From Cochliopodium minus (Eukaryota; Discosea; Himatismenida; Cochliopodiidae), in NCBI GenBank assembly GCA_024220525.1, contig JAMYWO010000190.1:44149-80584 (forward strand): 36,436 bases of DNA. The letters run 5' to 3'. A model generated the notes under the pieces. That model was not told the DNA's origin and made no database searches. It was given only the letters and a program-made list of their open reading frames with translations. Below are positions 9,701 to 19,193 of this stretch, in pieces. How positions within the stretch are numbered: the stretch's first letter is position 1; every line of letters starts with the position of its first letter. The position numbers and the translations under genes were made by a program.

Positions 9701-12700
9701 TGTAAATCAATGATTCCAAAAATCTCTCACTTTTAATTTCTTGATCCTTAGGATAGATGGTGATGAAACATTTTTTGACAACACTCGAATGATTTCCAGA
9801 CAAAGCTACAAAATACACTCCTGGTTCTGGCAATTTTTCGGTGTCCACTTCCCAAGAAAAGATCCCACCAGACTCATAACTACTTAGTTTAAAAGAGGTT
9901 CTTTTATATCTTGCTTTTCTCGCAACTTCTATGATTTCAAATTCGTCAGCAATGAAGAAGTTTAACTCTACATCCTGTTTTTCAAACCCACCCGGTACAA
10001 GATGTGCGTAAAAGATTGGGTCTCTGGGGAGTTTCAAAGACACTTCGAGAACTTCACCGCGAGAAGCTTGCAAACAAATATCCAAATGGAGATCTTCCAC
10101 TACCTCGAAAGGTTGAATGATATCGGGAGTTTCATCGAAAAAAGAGTCACACACAATATTTCCCAATCCCATGATATTGATGTACTTGTGAGGTAAGAGA
10201 TATTTCAAGTTTTCTTTGTCGAATGTGTCATTATTTTCAACTTTCTGGCATTCCCAACGAGTAATGAGTTGAGTAATTGGATCATAGTAATGTTTTAACA
10301 ATAAACTATAAAAATGAAATTAATTTTAACAGAAAATTTTTAAATTCAATAATTAAGTTTACCTTAAATTGTTTGTATACAGATTTTTCTCGTATTCTAT
10401 TTCATAAAACAAATATAATTCTGGAGGAAACTCTTTACCAAAAATCTCCCTCCTTAAAGCAGCACTGGGTTTTTAAAAAATAATAATTGATATTAAAAAA
10501 ATTAAATAATAAGCTTTACTTTTCGAGGATATTAGCGTATTTGTAACACATCAAAATAAAATAAGAAGCAAAGTAACTGATTAACCCTGAAATGTTCTTA
10601 TTTTTTGAGATTTTAACAAGATTTTTAAGGATTTTGTAGATGAGCACTATTATAAATGGATGTAAGAAGAGGCCAGACAAATAACTATCCTTCCACTTAT
10701 AAGTTGAAAGAACTACCTCAACATAGAAACTTGCTAACATGTACTTGTATAATTGGTAATAACAATAGACAGATTTTTCGTATTGTTTTAATTTGGAATA
10801 AATATCTCCCAAGAAAAACCTTGTAATAAAAAATAAATTGAAAAATAAAACAAAAAAATAAAAAAGTACCAAGATCCCAAATTAACTTCCAAAGGCAAAA
10901 TTTTCTTGACACATGTTTCTTTTGTCTCACCTACACCAATAAGTTCTTTCAAGGTGCTTTCTGCCTCAATATACTTTCCATCATCAATCAAAAGACTGAC
11001 CAACCTGATTTTGTAAATTAACTCCAAGTTATCGAAATATGGATCATTGATGAGTTTGATTTGGTCAACAATTTCTTGAGGATGGACTTCAATACTCTCA
11101 ATGACTTCCAAAAACTCCTTGAACTCCATGATAGCGTTACTTTCAGCGATGTATTCGATCTTCCTGCTTTCAAATGGGTTTTCTCTGTCAAAAAATGATT
11201 TGTTTTTGTGTAGATGAGAAAAAATATCAACAAATTTGATCCCTGTCTTCTGTTGGATTCTCATCAAGACTTTGGTTTTGTTGATTTGAGTTTGAAAGTC
11301 GTAGTTTTCTACATCTTTCTCAAGAAATTGGACTCCGTTGTATTGAATGATCCTGTGAATGTCGAATTTATTTTTGATCATGGGGATCATAACATTTTGG
11401 TAGAACTCTTTCGATTCTTCTCCTGCTCCAAGTATCAGATTCATGTTTCTTATTATCAACTTTGACAAGTACGATTCATTGTCTCCCTATCAACATTTGA
11501 AGATAATTAAAAAATTAATTGAATAAATTTATGGAAATGCTCTACTTTGTACGATCTCATAATTTGTCCTTTATTTGATTTTTACAAATTTAAAAATTGA
11601 TATTTATTTTATTGAAAAATTACTCAGTATATCACTAGAAACACGAGAAATGATCTCCCAAATGATGATAGAATGTGAAGTGGTGGTTTTGTTCAAGATA
11701 AGACCCAACATTCTGACAGGTATACCAAACTCATCTTTTGTAAAAAAATATAAAATAAAAAAAATAAAAAAATAAAAAAGATAAAAAACAAAAAAAAACA
11801 AAAAAATAAAAAAATACAAAAAATAAAAAAATTAATAAACTTTAGAATTATTACGCAATTTCTTTGTTAATTGGGCTCCATCAAAAAATAGAATAGTTTT
11901 TTCATCATCTAGTTTCCTTAAGAAAGTGTCAATAACAGTGGTCCTAAGATATTTCGTGGCCTTTCTAACTTCTTTGTTGTGGATTTTAAAATCGTGCACT
12001 CCAAAAACAGAAAAAGCATCGCTCGATAAAGGAACAGAATAATTGGTCATAAATTCTTGCCTAAATAAATTACACAAAAAGTGTGCTTTGTATCCATAAG
12101 GAAGTAAATAAACACGACCTAAACAAACATTATTTTTCTAATATACTTTAAACAAATTTAATTTTATTTACCAAAAATATTTATCCCAGTCAAACGCGAA
12201 GCTATCATATTTTTTTGTTGTTTCTCGTTATCAGCAATATAAAAAAGATATCCTAAAAAAATTTTTATTTTAAAAACTAATTAATAAATCAAAGAGTATT
12301 TTACCCATCACTGTTTCAAAAGTCTCAATTTTTTTGACTTCACCTTCCATTAACAACTCTTTTATTGTGGTTGGAGGATCTTTCAAGGGTATTTCAAGCA
12401 TTGAATATTCTCTTTCAATGAGAAATACATTAGTGTAAGGATATGGCTCGTTGGGTGGAAAAAATCCTGAAAAATAAGTCGATTTATTAAACTCTTTGAT
12501 TGTAATAATTTAGTTTAAAAAGTTTTTACTTGCAGTATCCAAAATATACATGTTTCCATCTAAAAAATATTATTTTTTTTAACATGAATAAATAAATCTA
12601 TTAGAGAATCTTTCACCTGTTCCTCTGTGTCCTTCAATGTCTGCTGGCATCATAATCTTCTTACCCGACACGGTGTGTTCCTTCAAATTGAAATATTTTG

Positions 12701-15700
12701 CTGTAATTTCCATCACTTTATTCATTTCAATGTCAGATTTGTGGACAGTTTTTCCTCCGTCTAAAAAATGAAATTTATTCAAATTTTAAAATTTAACTAT
12801 TATAAATTACCAGCGCTTCCATAAACCAATGATTTGCCTGACAAAGGTAATAAAGAGGAAGCAATGAGTCGATATCCTTTGTATTGAATCGTAACCATCA
12901 ATGGAACCATCAAGTTAGTGTTTGTTTTCTGAATGTATTTAAAAAGAGCTTTTAAACTATTCAATTCTCTCCCAGCAACTAAAAAAAGATTTATTTTATT
13001 ACTTTAACAAAAAAAAATTCAAAAAACCTTTGATTGCAAAAGAGTCCCCACCATATATACCATGAGAATCTTCAGCAAACTAAAAGAATAAAAATCAAAA
13101 AAGAAGAAATAAATGAAAATTCTTGATTCTACCTTGAAAAAAATTCCCTTTACGATGTACTTTTCACCACCTTTTAATTTTTAAAAATAAAAGTTTTATT
13201 AAAAATGAGATAATTACCAGCTATTCCCCCACTGTTGGATGTAAATATTGTCTTTCTTTTTTCATCAAAAAACCTCTCATTAATGATTGTTTTTGCAATC
13301 GGGATAGAATCATCGAGAAATTTTTTGATCAAAAGGGATAAATTGAAAGATTTCTGGATTTTTTCTTTTTGATTTTTAATTTCCAATGAAATGAGTTGTT
13401 GAAAAAGCCTGTTCCAGTTGACAAATCCTTCTTTCTGTTGCTTTTTGACTTTTTCTTCATGTTCCATTTTTTCTTTCTCCTTGATTTCAATTTTTGGAGA
13501 CTTTGCTTCAGTTTTAGGAAGAGGATTTTCCACACTAGAGTATTTTAAAATGTATTCGTTATTATTATTGTTTTTTTGGGGCAAAGGATTTTCCACACCA
13601 GAGTAATTTAAAATGTATTCATTATTGTTATTGTTTTTTTGGGGCAAAGGGTTGTCCACACCCGAGTAATTTAAAATGTATTCGTTATTATTATTGTTTT
13701 TTGTTTGGGGCAAAGGGTTGTCCACACCAGAGTAATTCAAAATGTATTCATTATTGTTATCTTTTTTTGTTTGGGGCAAAGGATTTTCCACACCCGAGTA
13801 ATTTAAAATGTATTCGTTATTATTATTGTTTTTTTGAGGCAAAGTGTTGTCCACACTAGAGTAATTCAAGGTGTCTTCGTTGTCATCCATTTGGGCGGTA
13901 TAGAGATTGACCAAATAAGACTTGTCTAAATCATAAGTACCTTGGATATTTTTGTAGTTTGTAAGGTAGTTATTCTCTTCAATTTCTTTAGAATCTAATT
14001 TGGTTAAATAGTTTTGGTTTGCATAGAACTGAAGAGCATTATTGGAGTCAGTTTCACTCTCCACAGTTTGTATGGGGTTGTAGCTTATTGTTTGATAGTT
14101 AAGAGAGGGTTGGTGGTAATTATTTTCAATAACCTCTGACTTTTCACGATGCAAATCGTAGCTAAATTCTTTTTCGAAAGAAGAAAATTGTTCATACGAA
14201 TCTTTTTTTAGAAATTTGATCTGAGCTATATCGGAACTATCCTTGTCTGAAAATGTGCTTTCGTTTGTTGTGTAAGTAAAGAAATACTTCTTCTCGTCGT
14301 CCTTGGAATTTGTGTCAGTGTAATTCACACCAAGATTGATGGTTGCATAGTTATCTGAATCCAAGTCTTCATCTACACTGGAATTTTTCTCATTAATATC
14401 TCCAAAAATACAAGGTGTTTTTTTATCCATCAAATATTGACATTTAAAGTGTTCTTCACAACAGCAATTCAAAGAAAGGCCTAGATCCGTTTCTACTACA
14501 TCATGTCCGCTATGACAGAGATTGGCACATCCTTGGCACATCACTTTATATTATTAAAAGAAATAAAATTCCTAAAAAAAAAATATAAAAAAAAATTTTA
14601 CTAGACTCGCCTTTTATGTAGCACGTCATACAATTGTATTTTTTTGCTAATTAAAATTTTGAGAAGTTAATAATAGATTTGAAATTATTCAAAATAGTTT
14701 ACAGTCGTAATATTTTGTTTTTGTGCAATACTCTGCTTCCTTCTTATTTACTCTATAAAAATCACAGACCCTGCCACCTGAAGAGCAATCACAATTGAAA
14801 TTTGCTTCATGAGGATCACTTAATTTGTGGCCTTTATGACAACGTTCACTGCAAGGAACACAAACACCTTTAAACAAATTTAAAAAAAATTATTTTTAAA
14901 TATTATGAATATATTAAAGGATAACATACCATTTCCATCAACTAAGTTGCAGGTGTAACACTCAAAATAAGTTTGAAGTGCTATTTATTGTTTTCAAAAA
15001 TCAAAAAATTCAAATAAAAGTTGGAGTTTTTTTTACGATAGTCAACAAACCCTGACAGTGTACATTTTAGATGGATTGTGCAATTTGTATCGCATTGACA
15101 TTTGTGATCACCTTCAAATGGTTCACTTAATTCATGTTCATCATGGCATGTTTTCTTGCATGGTCCACAAACAACTTTATTTACGATTATGTGAAAAAAC
15201 AAATTAAATGTAATAATTCTTACTCAAATTGCATGTTATGCACCTATTAAACTTCATTTCTGTAGAAACTTTCTCTTCCTTTTTTTCCACTTTATAAAAT
15301 TCGCACACCCTCTCCCCCACTGAACAGTCACAATTGAAATTTCCCTCATGAGGATCACTTAAGTTGTGGTCTTTGTGGCAAAGTTCACTGCAAGGAACAC
15401 AAACACCTTTAAACAAAATAATATTAAAATATGAAGAATTTATAAAAGAACAACGTACCATTTCCATCAACTATGTCGCAAGTATAACACTCAAAATAAA
15501 TCTGATGTACTATTTTTTACTTATATTAAAAGTATTAAAGGAAATTTATTTATTTTACGATAGTCTTCGTTTCTTGAAAGTGTACACTTGAGATGTATTG
15601 AAGAATCTGTATCTTCCTTTTTTTCAACTTTATAAAATTCGCACACCCTCTCCCCCACTGAACAGTCACAATTGAAATTTCCCTCATGAGGATCACTTAA

Positions 15701-16504
15701 GTTGTGGTCTTTGTGGCAAAGTTCACTGCAAGGAACGCAAATACCTTTAAACAAAATAATATTAAAATGAAGAATTTATAAAAGAACAACGTACCATTTC
15801 CATCAACTATGTCGCAAGTATAACACTCAAAATAAATCTGATATACTATTTTAAAATTGGGATTATTTTTAAATGAATTAAAGTCTGTATTTTTACGATA
15901 GTCTTCGTTTCTTGAAAGTGTACACTCAAGATGAATTGTGCAATTTGTATCGCATTGACATTTGTGATCACCTTCAAATGGTTCACTTAATTCATGTTCA
16001 TCATGGCATGTTTTCTTGCATTCTCCACAAACCACTTGATAAAAAAGAGATTGATATAATAAATAAATATAATTGAAACATTATTTACCAATTTCCAAAT
16101 TGCATGTTATGCATCGATAAAACTTTCTCTTTTCTTTGAATATTTATTATAGATTGGGATATTAACTAATGATATGAATTAATTTACCATTTTGAGAAAT
16201 CTTATCTCCTATTTTGCAATTGGAATCACAATTACATTTCATTTTTCCTTCCAATACATATCCCATTTCATGATCTTTATGACAAAACTCCTTGCATGAT
16301 TGGCATATCACTTCAAAATAACAATGTTTTATTTTGTCAATCGAACTGAAAAAATATTGTCTTATTATTTTTACCCAAATCACAAGTGTTGCAATTATAA
16401 CAAGTTTGGTTAACTATATTCATATAAACTATTTAAAAATTGAATAGGTTAAAAATTTATTTGCCTTCTTCCATTCCTGCATTCTTTGTGCATTCGTTTT
16501 TCAT
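6137..16504 (-). CDS. Giant multidomain protein: 7 UBR zinc fingers - CLU - TPR-like - RCC1
   Basis: One gene of about 10.4 kb and several dozen exons; every join I tested keeps frame. The start ATG at 16504 opens MKNECTKNAGMEE. Order: seven UBR-type zinc fingers (to ~14430), an acidic Asn/Tyr-rich linker with a 20-residue repeat, a CLU domain (~13290-11600), helical TPR-like segments (LGDIYSKLKQYEKSVYCYYQ near 10780), a beta-rich block, and RCC1-like repeats to the stop at 6137. The key join is near 9458/9380, where ...SDIYNQR splices in phase to KTQHILFLSKRGHVFSFG, tying the RCC1 part to the rest. UBR boxes read N-degrons in ubiquitin ligases, CLU proteins bind RNA and control mitochondrial distribution, and RCC1 propellers bind GTPases or chromatin. 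No HECT or RING is seen, so ligase activity is not supported. A split into two adjacent genes is possible but less likely. Confidence 0.75.
11600..13290 (-). other. CLU domain of the giant gene
   Basis: Exons join to YIVKGIFFKFAEDSHGIYGG, VAGRELNSLKALFKYIQKTN, LMVPLMVTIQYKGYRLIASS, LLPLSGKSLVYGSADGGKTV, HKSDIEMNKVMEITAKYFNL, KEHTVSGKKIMMPADIEGHR, GTDGNMYILDTARFFPPNEP and FRQEFMTNYSVPLSSDAF. The VDYRGYR / LVYGS.D.GK / KEHTV / E.KG..G.D.R.Y.LDL.R.TP series is the CLU (clustered mitochondria, CLUH/FRIENDLY) core. A close paralogue lies at 21560-22990 in the next minus-strand gene. Confidence 0.75.
13510..13895 (-). repeat. Coding tandem repeat, ~60-nt unit, six copies
   Basis: Six consecutive units of about 20 residues with core NEYILNYSGV(D/E)NPLPQ and an Asn-rich spacer (KNNNN, TKKDNNN or TKNNNN). 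The four central copies are nearly identical. The first (DNEDTLNYSSVDNTLPQ) and the last (NEYILKYSSVENPLPK) have diverged. It lies in the acidic linker between the zinc fingers and the CLU domain. Unit length differs only by whole codons, which keeps the frame. Confidence 0.9.
14430..16504 (-). other. Array of seven UBR-type zinc fingers
   Basis: Each finger follows the UBR4-like pattern C-x2-C...GVC-x2-C-x3-CH-x2-H...F-x-CDC...C. In order: 1, CYNCNTCDL + VICQSCKEFCHKDHEM; 2, YRCITCNLE + CGECKKTCHDEHELSEP; 3, 4 and 6, ECYTCDIVDGNG (or NLVDGNG) + CVPCSELCHKDHNLSDP, EGNFNCDCSVGERVC; 5, RCITCNL + CGPCKKTCHDEHELSEP; 7, YNCMTCYI + CQGCANLCHSGHDVV, degenerate at the end (LNCCCEEHFKC). Nearly every finger is split at the same place by a short intron, just before the V/I-C of the second half. 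An apparent GC...AG intron follows the first 40-nt exon. Confidence 0.8.
14690..16030 (-). repeat. Direct repeats from exon/intron duplication in the UBR array
   Basis: 15621-15848 closely matches 15281-15515, including the intron between the two exons of the finger. 15907-16025 closely matches 15053-15170, an offset of about 854 bp. A more diverged copy of the first block is at 14740-14990. Introns as alike as exons point to recent duplication by unequal exchange. Confidence 0.8.
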
Positions 16505-16668
16505 CAATTCAGTTATTCTATCCGAGAATATGGCAAATTAATAACTCAATTTTTTAATTATAATTTTATTTCTAAAAACTGTTGAAGAAAGTCAATAGTA
16601 TGATTGAAGAATATATTTGTCTTCTTTTGAAGGTTAATTAATTGATTTAAAAAATAAAAAATTTCAAA
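16505..16668. promoter_or_regulatory. Shared divergent promoter region (giant gene / TMEM86 gene)
   Basis: Only 164 bp separate the ATG of the giant minus-strand gene from the ATG of the plus-strand membrane-protein gene, so both promoters must lie here or overlap the first exons. The stretch is AT-rich and I see no named element. Confidence 0.45.
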
Positions 16669-17557
16669 ATGCTATTTGTTGGATATCTGGTTTGTGCAAT
16701 AATGATGTTGATAGGAGAATATATGTATTATACTTCATTGGTCACATATAATTTTTATAAAACATTCCACATCGTTCAGTAAAAAAAAAATATATTTAAT
16801 TGACTAAATTTTTGAAATTATAATACTTTAATCCAAAGAATGAGCTTGATGGTGATCCTATCATTTCTCTATCGACCAAAAACAAAAGAGGGAAATTTAA
16901 TGTTAACTGCATTAATATTCTCCTACATGGGAGATTCAATTAACGCAAGTGTGGTAGATATAAGATGGATATTGAATCCACAAGTGTATTTATCATCAAT
17001 ACCTTTCTCATTTGCACATTTCATTTACATCTATATAAACTATGTTTGTGAGAATATTCATTATGAAAATGATTACTTTAAATATATACTCTTTTCATAT
17101 TTTTTTATAATAAAGATTCTTCCGATAAATGGAAAAAATATAATTGGCTTGCAATACCTATCTCCTATTCCATAGCCTTATTCGTTGTGAATTATGATTT
17201 CAAGAATAAATTCTTTCAATCTTTGATAGCGGTGTATTATCCTCCCTTTCCAGTAGGATCTCTTCTATCCTCTGTTATTTCATATTTCACGTATAAAAAA
17301 TCAAATAGGACTCTGATTTTCATAGGTTCATTACTTTTCTTTGTAAATTACTTTCTGAAAAAAAATATTATAAAATTGAAAGAAAAATTTTGTTTTTTTT
17401 GAAATAGGTGAGTGATCTGTTGCTTAGTATTCTCTTGAATAAAAAGAGGTTGATCATACAAGATGTGGTGATTTGGTCCACTTATTTTCTCGGCCAGATG
17501 TTCATCATCTATGGAAGCTTTATTGATAATCAAAATAAAAAACAAAAATCAAACTAA
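16669..17557 (+). CDS. TMEM86/YhhN-family membrane protein (lysoplasmalogenase-like)
   Basis: Four exons, about 16669-16778, 16838-17047, 17116-17342 and 17408-17557, giving roughly 230 residues with multiple membrane segments. The family pattern is clear: LFVGYLVCAIMMLIG (TM1); LSFLYRPKTKEGNLMLTALI, FSYMGDSIN (usual form FSLxGD); SFAHFIYIYIN (usual form FxxAHxxY); ALFVVNYDF; LIFIGSLLFFVSDLLLSILL (usual form GxLLFxxSDxxLA); and VIWSTYFLGQMFIIYGS (usual form YxxaQxxIxxG). Family members hydrolyse the vinyl-ether bond of lysoplasmalogens in internal membranes. The aspartates of GD and SD, believed important in the family, are present. The second intron uses GTGAGA at 17048 to keep frame (INYV-Y-SSDKWKKYNW). 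Confidence 0.82.
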
Positions 17558-17755
17558 AAGGGATTGACCATGATTTGATAATTGATTAATTTTATTGCAA
17601 CGAATTTTTTAAATAATGGTAATAAAATATCTTGGTGCTAAATTTCATTTCATAAATGTGATCATAAATGATATGATTTCAGAACAAGTATAAAATTTCA
17701 TGGGATAAAAATTATATAAATAAAAAAAAACACAAAAACTTCAAAACGAACAAGG

Positions 17756-19148
17756 ATGAATCAAACTTTTACATTGAGTCTGAATATCAGAAAGTTCAAG
17801 AATAAACTATGGAATAATTACAACAAAGAAGAAAAAAGATTGCATAATTTGAATGGAAAATTCTATATTTTCCCAACCCAATGCAGATTTCATGGAACAG
17901 CCGAAGAATTGGATAAAGTTATCGATTATCTTAGAAATACCATCATGGTTAGAAAAATCAAGATTGTCACCGCTATGTGCCCCAGATTTTTTTTGACCAG
18001 CCAATGCAATAACAGAGTTTGTGAATATTCACATCACGTGACAAATGAAAACTTTAAATTCAATGAAATAGCAAAGAGTCAATTCATAAAATGCTTTGAT
18101 TATTTCAAAAAAAAAACTGAAGAAAAAAAATTATGCAAACTATTTTTCATGGGGAAAGATTGCAACATTTTACAACATGATGAATTGCATATCCATCAAA
18201 ATCATTTCAGCATTGGAGATAGGGATTTATTAATAAAGTATTTCGAAGATGAAAAACACTCTTTCAAGGATCTATGGGATATCAAAGGGGATAGTTATCT
18301 TGAAAATGGTGAATTGGTTTTGACATCTGATGGAAATTTTCAAGCGGGAAGAATATTCCTAAAGGAGAAAAAAATTTTGGCTGATAAATTCGAAACAGAA
18401 TTCAAATTCGTGATGCATAAAGAGGGAGCAGATGGATTGGCTTTTGTGATAGTGAATTCTGATAGTCTCAACAATCAAAAACGAATTAAAATGTTGGGGG
18501 AAACAATCGGTTATTCTGGCCTCAATCATTGTATTGCAATTGAATTGGATACTTATAAAAATAGGTGAGATAAAACATATACAACCGATAATAATGATCT
18601 CATAAATATAATATCTTTTGGCGCATATTTTAAATTAATAATTTTCATTTCAATAATAAAGGCCTTTCAATGATGGGGATAAAAATCATATAGCCATCCA
18701 TATTTCTCATGGAGATGAACCTGTCTCTCATAAATTGTACGAAACTGTTTATAATTTTGCAAATGATAATACAATGAACGATGGACAAGAGCATGATGTG
18801 AATATCTCCTACGAGGACGATACAAGGATGATGATTATCAAATTTGATGGAATTGAAATCTTATCTCATATCTTTTCTATACCCTTGCATAAAGTATTGG
18901 GATTGAAAGATTCTTTTCATCCTTGTACTTTTGGATTTACTGCAGCAACTGGTTCCAGAGGTCAAACACACAAAATAAAGAGTTGGTGCTACTCTAGTTA
19001 TTTGGGATCTTATTTGGGAAGCTTCAATTCAAAAATAAACAGAATTTTGGTTTACCTCTATCTTTCATTGAAGCAGAGAAATTTGTATAAGAACTTAATA
19101 CTGAAGATCATGCTCATTTTTGTTCAAAGTGAATCAAAAATATTTTAA
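17756..19148 (+). CDS. CCCH zinc finger + legume-type (L-type) lectin domain protein
   Basis: Two exons, 17756-18564 and 18662-19148; the join completes the codon in TYKN-R-PFND. There is no signal peptide. The N-terminal ~150 residues carry a CCCH finger, CPRFFLTSQC then NNRVCEYSH (C-x8-C-x4-C-x3-H), and a second, broken copy (LCKLFFMGKDCNILQHDELH). The C-terminal half is an L-type lectin: GADGLAFVIVNSDS, ETIGYSGLNHCIAIELDTYK, NDGDKNHIAIHI, and the family hallmark GFTAATGSRGQTHKIKSW. The calcium-site pattern D-T-Y-x-N...D is kept, so carbohydrate binding is plausible. L-type lectins are normally secretory, while CCCH fingers bind RNA in nucleus or cytoplasm, so a cytosolic glycan- or RNA-linked role is inferred. 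The last ~40 residues are hydrophobic and basic and may not be translated as read. Confidence 0.82.
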
Positions 19149-19193
19149 TTAAGATTGCCCAATTAAAAAAAAATTTAATAATTCCCACACATT

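Noticed and set aside
14690-16030. Regularly spaced direct repeats suggesting a CRISPR-like array
   Set aside because: The repeats are coding exons of zinc fingers with splice-flanked introns in a eukaryotic gene.
19020-19148. A second small coding frame (FIEAEKFV, ELNTEDHAHFCSK) at the lectin 3' end
   Set aside because: It needs an internal stop to be bypassed and has no start or splice sites; the terminal lectin residues remain uncertain instead.
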